From: Runella rosea
GTDB taxonomy: Bacteria > Bacteroidota > Bacteroidia > Cytophagales > Spirosomataceae
Assembly: GCF_003325355.1 (NCBI RefSeq)
Contig: NZ_CP030850.1
Span: 4,071,001-4,135,000, forward strand
Reading direction: 5' to 3'
Length of the DNA stretch: 64,000 bases
Shown: positions 1 to 9,526 of the stretch, in pieces
How positions within the stretch are numbered: the stretch's first letter is position 1
How the letters are laid out: each line of letters starts with the position of its first letter
Program-made: the position numbers and the translations under genes
The notes under the pieces: model-generated
Told to the model about the DNA's origin: nothing
What the model saw: the letters and a program-made list of their open reading frames with translations, nothing else
Databases searched by the model: none

Positions 1-2
1 GC

Positions 3-161
3 CCTGATATACTTCTTTTAAAAGGAATCAGGGTAGGCCATGACGAAGGTGCTCATGTCCACGACGAAGCCAACGGATGGCAGGTAGCCTTAGGAAATTG
101 GCGAACTTGGGGCATCTTTGCTGGCGGGCTTTTGTTAGGGTTAGGAATCATGTTTTTGGTC
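3..161 (+). other. Open frame entering from left edge, His-rich plus one membrane helix (partial)
   Basis: The frame used by the downstream RND adaptor is open back to the first base, and the other two forward frames hit stops within the first 21 bases. Its translation looks protein-like: an acidic/His stretch (GHDEGAHVHDE) followed by a hydrophobic segment (TWGIFAGGLLLGLGIMFLVM). It could be the C-terminus of a metal-linked membrane protein that reads straight into the adaptor, or chance coding-like sequence. No stop separates it from the adaptor. Identity unknown. Confidence 0.35.
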
Positions 162-1313
162 ATGAAAAGCCGAAATCGAACATTGTTTGTCACCCTGATT
201 TTAGGATTTTGTCTTTTGCCTCTCGCCAATTATCAGCCTGTTTCTGCTCAACATGACCACGACCACGAGGGAGAAAATACACATCAGGCCAATGCAACGT
301 TGACCGATGTATTTGAAGTACCGAAAGAAACCCAATTTTTGTTTGAAGTCTTGACCCAACCAGTCAGCGCGGGCGGTTTTGTTCCTACTACGCAGCTCAA
401 CGGTACAGTTATTCCTTCTTCCACGGGGCTAGCCGTGGTACAACCTCCCCAACCTGGGCGAATCATTTCGTTGAATGTGCGGGTAGGCCAAAAAGTAAAT
501 AAAGGCCAGACCTTAGCTATCGTAGAACAAACTTTGGACGCAACAGCACTGGTGAATCTCCAAGTAGAGCGTAATACCCTTGAAGCCGAACTTTCGGTGG
601 CCCAACGAGAATATGACCGCCTCAAAAAAGTCGAAGACATAGCCGCTAAGCGTGAGGTTTCAGAAGCCGCCGCACGCTTGCAAAAAGCGCAGGAAAACCT
701 CAAAGTGTTCAACGACATCGCCCAAGGCGGCAAAGGTACCCATCGTCGTTTTCCGCTTGTGGCGCCTATCAGCGGGCTGGTTTCTCCCTTTAGTATCGCT
801 ATTGGCTCTACCGTTGGGACGGGAGATACAGTTTTTCAACTGACCAATGTAGGCAAAGTATACGTGGAAGCACAGCTATTTGAACGCGATGCCGAGAGCC
901 TCCTTTCCGCCACGGGCTACGAAGTTATCTGCCAACGAGAAGCGGGGCAACACCGTACAACCCGCGTGCGACTGTTATCCGCCGCACAGTCGGTCAATGC
1001 CAATCAGTCCCAAAAAGCACTTTTTGAAGTAGAAAACCCCGAAGGTGATTTTAAAATTGGCGAGTTTGTGTCGATACGAATTCAGGGGAAAGCAAATGGC
1101 AACACTTTAGCACTACCCAATTCGGCCCTAAGTCAAGTCAATGGAAAACCCTGCGTTTTCGTCAAAGAATCCCCTGAAAACTACCGAATTCAATACGTAG
1201 CTACGGGCCATAACAACGGCGATTTTACCACCATTCTCAAAGGCATAAACAACGGCGATAAAGTAGTGGTGGCTTCGGCGTATCAATTAAAAATGATCTT
1301 TATAAATCGGTAA
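162..1313 (+). CDS. Efflux RND transporter periplasmic adaptor subunit (CusB/CzcB-like)
   Basis: Membrane-fusion protein that bridges an inner-membrane RND pump to the outer membrane. The chosen ATG gives a clean signal peptide (MKSRNRTLF... ending near PVSAQ) followed by a His/Asp-rich metal-binding-like stretch (HDHDHEGE). The two halves of the lipoyl/barrel-sandwich domain are visible (QPPQPGRIISLNVRVGQKV and VAPISGLVSPFSIAIG) around a coiled-coil hairpin rich in E, K and A, followed by a beta-barrel region. The frame is open further upstream, with in-frame TTG at 132 and ATG at 150, so the N-terminus is uncertain. The stop is one base before the permease start, implying translational coupling. 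The His-rich N-terminus and neighbouring P-type ATPase suggest heavy-metal efflux; the metal cannot be read from sequence. Confidence 0.85.
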   Translation: MKSRNRTLFVTLILGFCLLPLANYQPVSAQHDHDHEGENTHQANATLTDVFEVPKETQFLFEVLTQPVSAGGFVPTTQLNGTVIPSSTGLAVVQPPQPGRIISLNVRVGQKVNKGQTLAIVEQTLDATALVNLQVERNTLEAELSVAQREYDRLKKVEDIAAKREVSEAAARLQKAQENLKVFNDIAQGGKGTHRRFPLVAPISGLVSPFSIAIGSTVGTGDTVFQLTNVGKVYVEAQLFERDAESLLSATGYEVICQREAGQHRTTRVRLLSAAQSVNANQSQKALFEVENPEGDFKIGEFVSIRIQGKANGNTLALPNSALSQVNGKPCVFVKESPENYRIQYVATGHNNGDFTTILKGINNGDKVVVASAYQLKMIFINR

Positions 1314-1314
1314 T

Positions 1315-4300
1315 ATGCTCGACAGAATTATCAAATTTTCGTTATATAACCGTCTATTGGTCATCGCATTATCGGCAATGTTATTGGTCTATGGCGTGTA
1401 CGTAAGCCTTCAGCTTCCCATCGACGTGTTACCCGATTTGAACCGACCTAGGGTGACTGTTTTTTTGGAATCCAATGGATTAGCACCCGAAGAAATAGAA
1501 ACACAGGTGGTATTGCCCGTCGAAACAGCCCTGAACGGCGCACCAGGCGTAGAAACCGTCCGAAGCACTTCTGCCATCGGATTAGGAATGGTGTTTGTGG
1601 AATTTGGTTGGGATGTTGAAATTTACAAAGCCCGTCAACTGGTGGCCGAAAAGCTCCAAACGGTGCAACTTCCCAACGGCATCACGCCCATTATGGGCCC
1701 TATCAGCTCCGTCATGGGCCAAATCATGTACGTAGGTGTAAGCGCCGACACCACCAATCCCGCCGACCTTCGGACGTTGGCAGATTTCAGCATTAGACGC
1801 AGGCTATTGAGTATCAAAGGTGTATCTCAAGTTATTCCGATTGGCGGGGAACGAAGACAGTACCAAGTGCAGGTATCAAGTCAACGGCTCAAGCAGTACA
1901 AGGTGAGTTTGGACCAAGTTGAAAATGCGCTTTCAAAAGCCTCTCAAAATACGTCGGGGAATTTTTATTATGAGTATGGAAGCGAGGTTTTGATTCGTAA
2001 CATTGGCCGCGCCCAATCGTTGGAAGATTTGGCCAATACAGTGGTGACAAGTCAGGGCGGTGTGCCGATTCTGCTATCGCAGGTAGCAGATGTCAAATTT
2101 GGCTCTGCCTTCAAACGAGGCGACGGCAGCATCAACGGAAAGCCCGCCGTGATATTGGCCATAGAAAAACAACCCGGCGCAAATACCGTCGGCCTCACGA
2201 AGCAGATTGAGCAAGCCTGTAGCGAACTTCAACGGTCCCTACCAAAAGACATTACGATAAATCCATCCATTTTTCAGCAAAGCAAATTCATTCAAGCCTC
2301 CATTGATAATGTTTTAGAAGCGCTCCGTGATGGGTTCATTTTGGTCGTCATTGTGCTGTTTTTATTCTTGATGAATCTCCGCACTACCGTCATTACCCTG
2401 ACTGCCATTCCTTTGTCTCTGGTCATTACTGCCCTGATTTTCAAAGTGTTTGACTTATCCATCAATACCCTGACCTTGGGTGGCTTGGCCATCGCCATTG
2501 GCGAATTGGTAGATGACGCCATCGTAGATGTCGAAAACGTTTTTCGACGTCTGCGCGAAAACCAGCAACTCGATACGCCCAAATCTACCTTACGCGTGGT
2601 CTATGAAGCCAGTTCTGAAGTCCGCAACTCTATCGTTTATGCCACGGTCATTGTGGTGCTGGTTTTTATTCCGCTATTTTATATGGAAGGCATCGAAGGG
2701 CGGATTTTTGCCCCTTTGGGCATTGCTTACATTACGTCCATTACCGCTTCGCTGTTTGTTTCTCTCACCCTTACGCCCGTCTTGTGTAGTTATTTTTTAA
2801 AAATAAAAAGTGCTAGTAAACAGTCAAAAGGCTTTTGGAATCGAATTTCAACAATAGCCACCTCCGAAACCGACACGCGTTTGGTAAAATGGTTAAAAAC
2901 AAAAGACACTCGCTTGCTTCATTGGTCGCTCAATCGGCCTAAAGCCATTATTGGCACCGCTATTGTGCTGATTTTAATTTCTTTAGGAACGATTCCTTTT
3001 TTTGGAACTGAGTTTTTGCCACCGTTTAATGAAGGCGCTTTTACTGTTAATTTGATTGCCCCCACGGGAACTTCACTTGAGGAATCTAATAAAATCGGGA
3101 CGCTGGCCGAAAAACTGATGCTGCAAATTCCCGAAGTCGAATACGCCAGCCGTCGAACTGGACGGGCCGAGTTGGACGAACACGTTGAACCCGTCAGCCG
3201 GTCGGAAATTGATGTCACGATACGGCCTGATATTGAGCGAAGTCGTAGCGAAATTATTGCCGATATTCGCAAAAAGCTGAGCATTTTAAAGGGTGTTTCC
3301 GTGGGCGTGGGGCAACCGATTTCTCACCGCATTGAGCATTTGCTGTCGGGGGTTCAGGCGCAGGTTGTGTTGAAAATTTACGGAAACGATTTGGCCGAAC
3401 TGCGCTCTACTGCTCAGAAAGTGCAGGCTACCATGCAAGGAGTAGCGGGCATAACCGACCTCACCATCGAACGCCAAACGCTGGTGCCCCAATTGTTGAT
3501 CAGGGTACGACGTAATGACCTGCAACGCTTTGGATTACAGGCAGGAAAAGTCACCGAAGAATTGGAAGTATTTTATAACGGAAAGATAACGGGACAAATC
3601 TACGAAGGGCAAAAATCATTTGACATCCTGATTCGCACCAACGAGCGCGAACGCAGCAATTTAGAAGCCATCCGAAACACCCAAATCTCCACGCCCGAAG
3701 GTGAGCTTATTCCGCTGCACCAAATCGCTGATATTGAACAAACCATGACCGTCAATCAAGTGGTACACGAAAATACCCAACGACGCATGGTAGTGTCGGC
3801 CAATGTGCAGGGACGTGATTTGGGGAGTACGGTTGAAGAAATCAAGCAGAAAATGAGCAAAGTGCCGTTGCCTCAAGGCTATTTTATTGTGTATTCAGGC
3901 CTGATTGAGAGTCAGGAGTCGGCCTCACAATTGATTATATTTTTAGCTGTTTTTTCGATTTTGGCCATTTTTTTGGTGCTTTATTCGCATTTCAAATCCA
4001 TCGCCATCGTATTCCAAATCATGCTCAATATTCCGCTGGCGTTGATTGGCAGCGTGGTAGCGGTCATGCTTACAGGCGGCACTTTTTCGGTTGCTACGCT
4101 GGTTGGATTTATCACCCTCACGGGCATCGCGAGTCGAAATGGGATTATGATGATTTCCCACTACATTCACCTGGTGGAAAAAGAAGGCGAGACATTCGAC
4201 AAACCCATGATTATCCGAGGCTCACTCGAACGGCTTGTACCCGTATTAATGACTGCCCTAGTAGCAGCCTTGGCGCTCGTTCCGCTCACGCTCGACCCAC

Positions 4301-4470
4301 AAGCGGCGGGCAAAGAAATTCTTTACCCTGTCGCAACGGTTATTCTAGGGGGGCTACTTTCGAGTACTTTCTTGGATATTATTGTGACACCCGTGGTATT
4401 CTATACGTTTGGTAAAAAAGCATTGGAAACCTATTTTTCCCTAAAAAACAGGCAAGATATTTTAAGTTAA
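1315..4470 (+). CDS. Heavy-metal efflux RND permease (CusA/CzcA family)
   Basis: Proton-driven inner-membrane pump of the HME-RND family; at 1051 aa it has the usual family length. The N-terminal helix (residues about 10-30) is followed by a first periplasmic domain, a block of helices at about 335-495, a second periplasmic domain and a second helix block at about 870-1030. The fourth-helix signature reads GLAIAIGELVDDAIVDVENV around residue 400, carrying the acidic pair expected for proton relay. DFS and GxxP-type RND motifs also fit. It begins one base after the adaptor stop. No TolC/CusC outer-membrane channel follows; a TonB-type barrel does, so the third component must be encoded elsewhere or differ. 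Substrate is probably a divalent or monovalent heavy metal. Confidence 0.93.
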   Translation: MLDRIIKFSLYNRLLVIALSAMLLVYGVYVSLQLPIDVLPDLNRPRVTVFLESNGLAPEEIETQVVLPVETALNGAPGVETVRSTSAIGLGMVFVEFGWDVEIYKARQLVAEKLQTVQLPNGITPIMGPISSVMGQIMYVGVSADTTNPADLRTLADFSIRRRLLSIKGVSQVIPIGGERRQYQVQVSSQRLKQYKVSLDQVENALSKASQNTSGNFYYEYGSEVLIRNIGRAQSLEDLANTVVTSQGGVPILLSQVADVKFGSAFKRGDGSINGKPAVILAIEKQPGANTVGLTKQIEQACSELQRSLPKDITINPSIFQQSKFIQASIDNVLEALRDGFILVVIVLFLFLMNLRTTVITLTAIPLSLVITALIFKVFDLSINTLTLGGLAIAIGELVDDAIVDVENVFRRLRENQQLDTPKSTLRVVYEASSEVRNSIVYATVIVVLVFIPLFYMEGIEGRIFAPLGIAYITSITASLFVSLTLTPVLCSYFLKIKSASKQSKGFWNRISTIATSETDTRLVKWLKTKDTRLLHWSLNRPKAIIGTAIVLILISLGTIPFFGTEFLPPFNEGAFTVNLIAPTGTSLEESNKIGTLAEKLMLQIPEVEYASRRTGRAELDEHVEPVSRSEIDVTIRPDIERSRSEIIADIRKKLSILKGVSVGVGQPISHRIEHLLSGVQAQVVLKIYGNDLAELRSTAQKVQATMQGVAGITDLTIERQTLVPQLLIRVRRNDLQRFGLQAGKVTEELEVFYNGKITGQIYEGQKSFDILIRTNERERSNLEAIRNTQISTPEGELIPLHQIADIEQTMTVNQVVHENTQRRMVVSANVQGRDLGSTVEEIKQKMSKVPLPQGYFIVYSGLIESQESASQLIIFLAVFSILAIFLVLYSHFKSIAIVFQIMLNIPLALIGSVVAVMLTGGTFSVATLVGFITLTGIASRNGIMMISHYIHLVEKEGETFDKPMIIRGSLERLVPVLMTALVAALALVPLTLDPQAAGKEILYPVATVILGGLLSSTFLDIIVTPVVFYTFGKKALETYFSLKNRQDILS

Positions 4471-4481
4471 ATTCTATCACA

Positions 4482-6902
4482 ATGGTTAACAAAGCCTCCT
4501 CAATTTTGCTTTTCATTCTTACATTTTGCACATCTGCACTTTTGGCGCAAACCAAAGGAACTGTTCTATCGGGCAAAATCAGGGATGCCCAAACCAAAGC
4601 AGCGCTCCCATTTGTAAATATTGTATTGAAAACCGACATCGACAGTGCTTTTGTGGTCGGGACTATCACCAATGAAGAAGGGATTTTTTCGCTGCCTTCC
4701 GTCAAAAAAGGCAAATACAAATTGACGGCTTCGTTTGTAGGGTATCAGGTTACCATGCAAACGGTATCGGTGGGGCAATTGAGCGACTTTTTAGACTTGG
4801 GCACCATCGACTTGCCTGAAGACAGCCAGACACTTGAAGAAGTAAAGGTAGTGGCGCAGCAACAGGGCATTGCGGGCACAATGGATAAGAAAACATTTAT
4901 GACCACCGATAATATCAGTCAAACTGGCGGCTCAGTATTACAAATGATGAATAATCTTCCAGGCATTACTACCTCACAGGAAGGTAAAATTCAGCTTAGA
5001 GGCAGCGATAAAGTAGTGGTGCTGATTGACGGCAAACAAACCGCATTGACAGGCTTTGGCAGTCAAACAGGCCTTGATAATTTGCCAGCTTCGGCCATTG
5101 AAAAAATTGAAATCATCAACAACCCTTCTGCCAAATACGATGCCAACGGCAACGCTGGCATTATCAACATCATTTTCAAAAAAAATGAACAGTACGGTTG
5201 GAACGGAAAAGTCGGCTTAGCGGCAGGATTAGGCACTTTGTGGGTTAGAAAAGAAAACTTGCCTAAGATTCGTCCACAGTTCCAGAATACTCCTAAGCTG
5301 AATCCTTCCTTTTCCATCAATCACCGCAAACACAAAGCCAATGTATTCTTACAGGGCGATTGGCTTTATACCCAAACGCTCAATAAAAATGAGTTTTCTA
5401 CCCGGACCTATGATACGGGAGAAAACATCATTCAGCAAATCAAACGTAACCGGACTACCACTTATGCCACCGTCAAAACGGGGATGGACTACGCTTTTAA
5501 TGCCAACAATACACTGACGGTTTCGGGGTTGTTTAATCGTGAAAAGATTCTTGACAATGGCGATAATCCCTATTTTAAGGGAGATTTCTCCAATCGGTAT
5601 CGTTTGTGGCAATTTTTGGAGGATGAGGTAAAATATACCGCCATGGCCACGGCAGTGTTTGTCCATAAATTCCGACAGCCAGGACGTTTGCTGAATTTCA
5701 ATTATAATTATACGTTTCACCGCGAAGATGAAAAATACTTCTTTACCAACACCCTGCCAGCTTCTACAGGTACTGACTCCTTCAAATTGCTGTCGGATGA
5801 GCAAGTTTCGGACTTTAACGTTGACTACATTCGCCCGCTTCGGCAGGGCAAGCTGGAAACGGGCGTCAAGTTGAGAAGACGGAGTATTCCGGTCAATATG
5901 CAATTCTTTCCTGGTCAAAATTCGCCGTTGGACGTAAATGCTGGCGGTTGGGCCAATTATTACGAAACCATTCCCGCCCTGTACGGAAACTATGTGTTTG
6001 AGAACGATAATATCGAATTGGAGGGCGGCCTACGTGTCGAGTACGTAAAAGTCAATTACGAAGTAAATCCGAACCATAACACCTACAAAAGTGACGGATA
6101 TAACTACACACAGCCTTTTCCGAACTTGCGGCTGGCCTATAAGCTCAATGATAAAAACAAAATTTCATTCTTTTTCAACAGGCGCGTAGACCGTCCCAAC
6201 GAGGTAGATATTCGTATTTTTCCCAAGTATGATGAGCCCGAGTTGATAAAAGTTGGCAACCCAACCCTCAAACCTCAGTTTACAAGTTCTTTTGAAGTAG
6301 GTTATAAAACCAATTGGCTAAACGGCAACCTTTATGCTGCGGCGTATCAGCGAATCACGGACGGTACCATTACACGCATTGCCACTCAAGTGTCGGGAAG
6401 TGTTTTATTATATAACATCTTTCAGAACATCGGACGAAGCTACAATACTGGCATAGAAATAGTGTGGCAACAGCAACTTACTAAACCCGTGTCGTTGAAT
6501 GCAAGTGTCAATATTTACCAAAATACAATCAATGCATTTTCGGTTACCAACAAATACCCCGTACCCACAACCTATACCACCGATAAACAGCAACTCGTAT
6601 CTGGAAACATGAAGCTGAACTCTCTGGCGCATTTGTCAAATGGCTTTGATGTACAGGTCAGCGCCGTTTATTTAGCACCTGACCTGATCCCGCAGGGGCG
6701 CATCGAACAACGCTTTTCTCTTGATTTAGGCATTAAGAAGAATGTACAAAAAAAAGGTAAAGGTGATGTATTTTTAAACGCTACCGATTTACTGAATACC
6801 ATGCAGATTAGAAAAAAAATTACGGGAAATGGCTTTGTACTGCAAAGCACTGATTATTACGAAACACAGGTAGTGCGCGTAGGCTATAATCGCAAGTTTT
6901 AA
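4482..6902 (+). CDS. TonB-dependent receptor / outer-membrane beta-barrel with CarboxypepD_reg-like domain
   Basis: Outer-membrane 22-strand-type receptor. It has a signal peptide (cleavage near LLAQ, residues 1-23), an N-terminal carboxypeptidase-regulatory-like beta-sandwich (about 27-115: VLSGKIRDAQTKAALPFVNI), a plug domain (about 135-235: GGSVLQMMNNLPGI, then IEIINNPSAKYDANGNAGII) and a barrel ending in aromatic F (VVRVGYNRKF). The plug and barrel style match the OMP_b-brl_3 group. It sits 11 bp after the RND permease and 21 bp before the next membrane protein, so it is part of the metal operon. Its role here (metal import, export route, or sensing) is inference; it occupies the place where a TolC-like channel would be expected. 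Confidence 0.88.
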   Translation: MVNKASSILLFILTFCTSALLAQTKGTVLSGKIRDAQTKAALPFVNIVLKTDIDSAFVVGTITNEEGIFSLPSVKKGKYKLTASFVGYQVTMQTVSVGQLSDFLDLGTIDLPEDSQTLEEVKVVAQQQGIAGTMDKKTFMTTDNISQTGGSVLQMMNNLPGITTSQEGKIQLRGSDKVVVLIDGKQTALTGFGSQTGLDNLPASAIEKIEIINNPSAKYDANGNAGIINIIFKKNEQYGWNGKVGLAAGLGTLWVRKENLPKIRPQFQNTPKLNPSFSINHRKHKANVFLQGDWLYTQTLNKNEFSTRTYDTGENIIQQIKRNRTTTYATVKTGMDYAFNANNTLTVSGLFNREKILDNGDNPYFKGDFSNRYRLWQFLEDEVKYTAMATAVFVHKFRQPGRLLNFNYNYTFHREDEKYFFTNTLPASTGTDSFKLLSDEQVSDFNVDYIRPLRQGKLETGVKLRRRSIPVNMQFFPGQNSPLDVNAGGWANYYETIPALYGNYVFENDNIELEGGLRVEYVKVNYEVNPNHNTYKSDGYNYTQPFPNLRLAYKLNDKNKISFFFNRRVDRPNEVDIRIFPKYDEPELIKVGNPTLKPQFTSSFEVGYKTNWLNGNLYAAAYQRITDGTITRIATQVSGSVLLYNIFQNIGRSYNTGIEIVWQQQLTKPVSLNASVNIYQNTINAFSVTNKYPVPTTYTTDKQQLVSGNMKLNSLAHLSNGFDVQVSAVYLAPDLIPQGRIEQRFSLDLGIKKNVQKKGKGDVFLNATDLLNTMQIRKKITGNGFVLQSTDYYETQVVRVGYNRKF

Positions 6903-6923
6903 TAAGAAATAAGCTAAACGACC

Positions 6924-7547
6924 ATGAATGAAATCCTCTTTGGCGCATTGATTTTAAGCATCTTACACGCGCTGATTCCCAGTCATTGGCTACCTTTTGT
7001 GACCATTGGCAAAACCGAACACTGGTCTGAAGGCCGCACCCTGACGGTTACGGCCCTCGCAGGCTTGGCCCATACCGTCAGCACAAGCATTTTGGGGCTT
7101 ATCATCGGATACGCGGGTTATGAATTATCAGAAAGCTATCACGAACTTGCCGAAAGCGTTATTCCTGCGGTCTTGTTGATGTTGGGGCTTTGGTACTTGA
7201 TGCAACATATTAGACATTCTCACGCTCATGAGCACATTGACCCGTCTACGATTAATGGCAAATCGTTTAAGGCCCTGCTTTTGTCGCTTTGTTTGGGCAT
7301 GTTTTTATCGCCTTGCATGGAAATCAACGCCTACTTCCTGAGTGCGGGTGCGTTGGGTTGGCAGGCGTTGGGCTTCGTTGCTTTGATTTACAACGTGGTT
7401 ACGTTGGCAGGAATGATCTTAATGGTTTGGGTAGCGAGCCGTGGTTTACGGTTGGTCAATGCGCACTGGTTCGAGCATAACGAGAACCTTATTACGGGAC
7501 TTACACTCATTGGGTTAGCCATTTTAAATTTCTTTATTGAGTTCTAA
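6924..7547 (+). CDS. Polytopic membrane protein, possibly metal transport (NicO/UreH/TauE-like fold)
   Basis: A 207-aa integral membrane protein with about six hydrophobic segments. It has an N-terminal HALIPSHWLPF motif, a His-rich cytoplasmic loop (HIRHSHAHEHID, residues about 95-107) and a second-half motif GMFLSPCMEINAYFL. This HxxPxHW / SPCxE two-half pattern recalls the NicO/RcnA and UreH/CcdA-like superfamily of small metal or electron carriers, but the family cannot be fixed by eye. It lies between the TonB-type barrel and the P-type ATPase with short gaps, which supports a metal-related role. Substrate unknown. Confidence 0.6.
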   Translation: MNEILFGALILSILHALIPSHWLPFVTIGKTEHWSEGRTLTVTALAGLAHTVSTSILGLIIGYAGYELSESYHELAESVIPAVLLMLGLWYLMQHIRHSHAHEHIDPSTINGKSFKALLLSLCLGMFLSPCMEINAYFLSAGALGWQALGFVALIYNVVTLAGMILMVWVASRGLRLVNAHWFEHNENLITGLTLIGLAILNFFIEF

Positions 7548-7560
7548 AAAAGGCATTTAT

Positions 7561-9522
7561 ATGAAAAACACCGATAGTGTACCTTTGGCGCAACAAGCTC
7601 CCGAAAAAGCCAATAAGCCTACCCAAAGCCACGAACATAATCACTCAAAAGCCCCTGAAGAAAGTCTCCTGAAAATCTATTGGCGGTTGTGGTTGAGCTT
7701 GGCTATTTTGATTTGTTTTCTGCTGGTAACATTTGTATTATCCTATACATTACCCCAACCCGTAGAAATAGGCCTGATGGTGGCGGCCTACTTATTGGCG
7801 GGCTATCCTACCCTCGAAAGAGCTTTTCGCTCAATAAAACGCGGCGATTTTTTCAATGAATTTACGTTGATGTCAATCGCTACACTCGGTGCTTTTTACA
7901 TTGGCGAATACAGCGAAGGCGTGGCCGTAATGGTCTTTTACGAAATCGGCGAGCTGTTTCAGAGTCTGGCAGTAAATCGTTCCAAACGTTCAATCAAAGC
8001 CTTATTGGATATTCGGCCCGATTCTGTTACTGTCATAAGAAATGGAAATCATCAGGTAATTCACCCTTCTGACGCGGTAATCGGGGAAACACTGATGGTA
8101 AAAGCGGGCGAAAAAATCGCCCTTGACGGTACACTTCTCACCGAAAAAGCCACTTTCAATACCTCCGCCCTCACGGGAGAATCTCGCCCCGCTACCAAAC
8201 GCGCTGGCGATGCCGTATTGGCGGGGATGATTAACTTAGAGACGGTCATTGAAATGCAGGTTTCGACCGCTTTCAAGGACTCTAAGCTGTCACGCATTTT
8301 GTCTATGGTGCAGGACGCCACCGCCCGAAAAGCCCCTACCCAACTGTTTATCAGTCGCTTTGCCAAAGTATACACGCCCATTGTCTTCTTTTTGGCATTA
8401 TCGGTAATTCTCCTTCCTTTCTTTTTTGTGGATACCTATCAATTCAAAGAATGGCTGTACCGAGGCATGGTTTTTCTGGTGATTGCATGTCCGTGTGCCT
8501 TAACGGTCTCTATTCCACTAGGCTATTTTGGAGGAATTGGGCTGGCTTCTCGTCACGGAATTTTGGTTAAAGGCGCTAATTTTTTGGATGTAATGACCGA
8601 GTTAAGCACCGTTGTTTCTGACAAAACGGGAACCCTGACCAAAGGAGTTTTCAAGGTTCAGGAAATAAAAACAAGCCTTGACAAACAGGGATTTATTCAA
8701 ACAGTAGCGGCGCTGGAAAAGTCCTCAACGCACCCCATTGCCAAAGCCATCGTTGAATATGCCCGTGACAAAACCCAAACACTTCAACTTAACGTGGAAC
8801 AGGTAGAAGAAATCGCAGGACAGGGTTTAAAAGGAATTGTTGATGGCCAAAACGTTCTGTGCGGCAATCTTAAACTTATGCAAAAATTCAACATTACCTA
8901 TCCCACCGAACTAGAACAAATCGTTGACACCATCGTCACCGTTTCCATTGATAATCAATATATTGGCTATATTACCATTGCCGATGAAGTAAAAGAAGAT
9001 GCCGCCCAAACCGTAGCTGACTTAAAAAAACTGGGTATCGAGATCATTATGCTTTCGGGCGATAAAGCGGCGGTGGTTCAAAAAATAGCCGACCAACTTC
9101 ACATCTCAACCGCCTACGGCGATTTGCTTCCAGAAGATAAAGTACAAAAAGTACAGGAGCTTAAAAACGCGGGTAAACGCATCGCTTTCGTTGGCGATGG
9201 GGTCAATGATGCGCCCGTCGTGGCCCTTGCTGATGCGGGTATCGCCATGGGCGGCTTAGGCTCGGATGCCACCATCGAAACCGCTGATATTGTGATTCAA
9301 AATGACCAACCTTCCCGAATTGTGACCGCCATTAAAATCGGCAAACTCACCAAACAAGTGGTTTGGCAAAACATTATCTTGGCCATGGGCGTAAAAATAG
9401 CCGTCATGGCGCTGGGAGCGGGCGGTGTAGCCAACCTTTGGGAAGCCGTTTTTGCCGACGTAGGCGTGGCGTTATTGGCGATTTTGAATGCTTACCGAAT
9501 TCAATCCAAAACCCTCTCCTAA
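7561..9522 (+). CDS. Heavy-metal-translocating P1B-type ATPase (ZntA/CadA-like)
   Basis: ATP-driven metal exporter of the inner membrane, 653 aa. Seen directly: TGES actuator motif (residues 205-208), CPC metal motif in the sixth helix (310-312), phosphorylation site DKTGT (Asp354), the HP motif of the nucleotide domain (STHPIAKA) and the hinge GDGVND (545-550). There is no N-terminal HMA (CxxC) domain; instead the first 40 residues carry a His-rich stretch (SHEHNHSK). CPC plus a His-rich N-terminus fits Zn/Cd/Co/Pb exporters, though Cu cannot be excluded. ATG 7561 is preferred over an in-frame TTG at 7537 because AAAAAGG precedes it and the TTG overlaps the previous gene. Last transport gene of the metal operon. 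Confidence 0.92.
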   Translation: MKNTDSVPLAQQAPEKANKPTQSHEHNHSKAPEESLLKIYWRLWLSLAILICFLLVTFVLSYTLPQPVEIGLMVAAYLLAGYPTLERAFRSIKRGDFFNEFTLMSIATLGAFYIGEYSEGVAVMVFYEIGELFQSLAVNRSKRSIKALLDIRPDSVTVIRNGNHQVIHPSDAVIGETLMVKAGEKIALDGTLLTEKATFNTSALTGESRPATKRAGDAVLAGMINLETVIEMQVSTAFKDSKLSRILSMVQDATARKAPTQLFISRFAKVYTPIVFFLALSVILLPFFFVDTYQFKEWLYRGMVFLVIACPCALTVSIPLGYFGGIGLASRHGILVKGANFLDVMTELSTVVSDKTGTLTKGVFKVQEIKTSLDKQGFIQTVAALEKSSTHPIAKAIVEYARDKTQTLQLNVEQVEEIAGQGLKGIVDGQNVLCGNLKLMQKFNITYPTELEQIVDTIVTVSIDNQYIGYITIADEVKEDAAQTVADLKKLGIEIIMLSGDKAAVVQKIADQLHISTAYGDLLPEDKVQKVQELKNAGKRIAFVGDGVNDAPVVALADAGIAMGGLGSDATIETADIVIQNDQPSRIVTAIKIGKLTKQVVWQNIILAMGVKIAVMALGAGGVANLWEAVFADVGVALLAILNAYRIQSKTLS

Positions 9523-9526
9523 CCAC

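Noticed and set aside
3661..4170. Antisense open frames inside the RND permease and many similar ones across the window
   Set aside because: They lie within strongly supported genes, have no family features and follow the codon pattern of the opposite strand.
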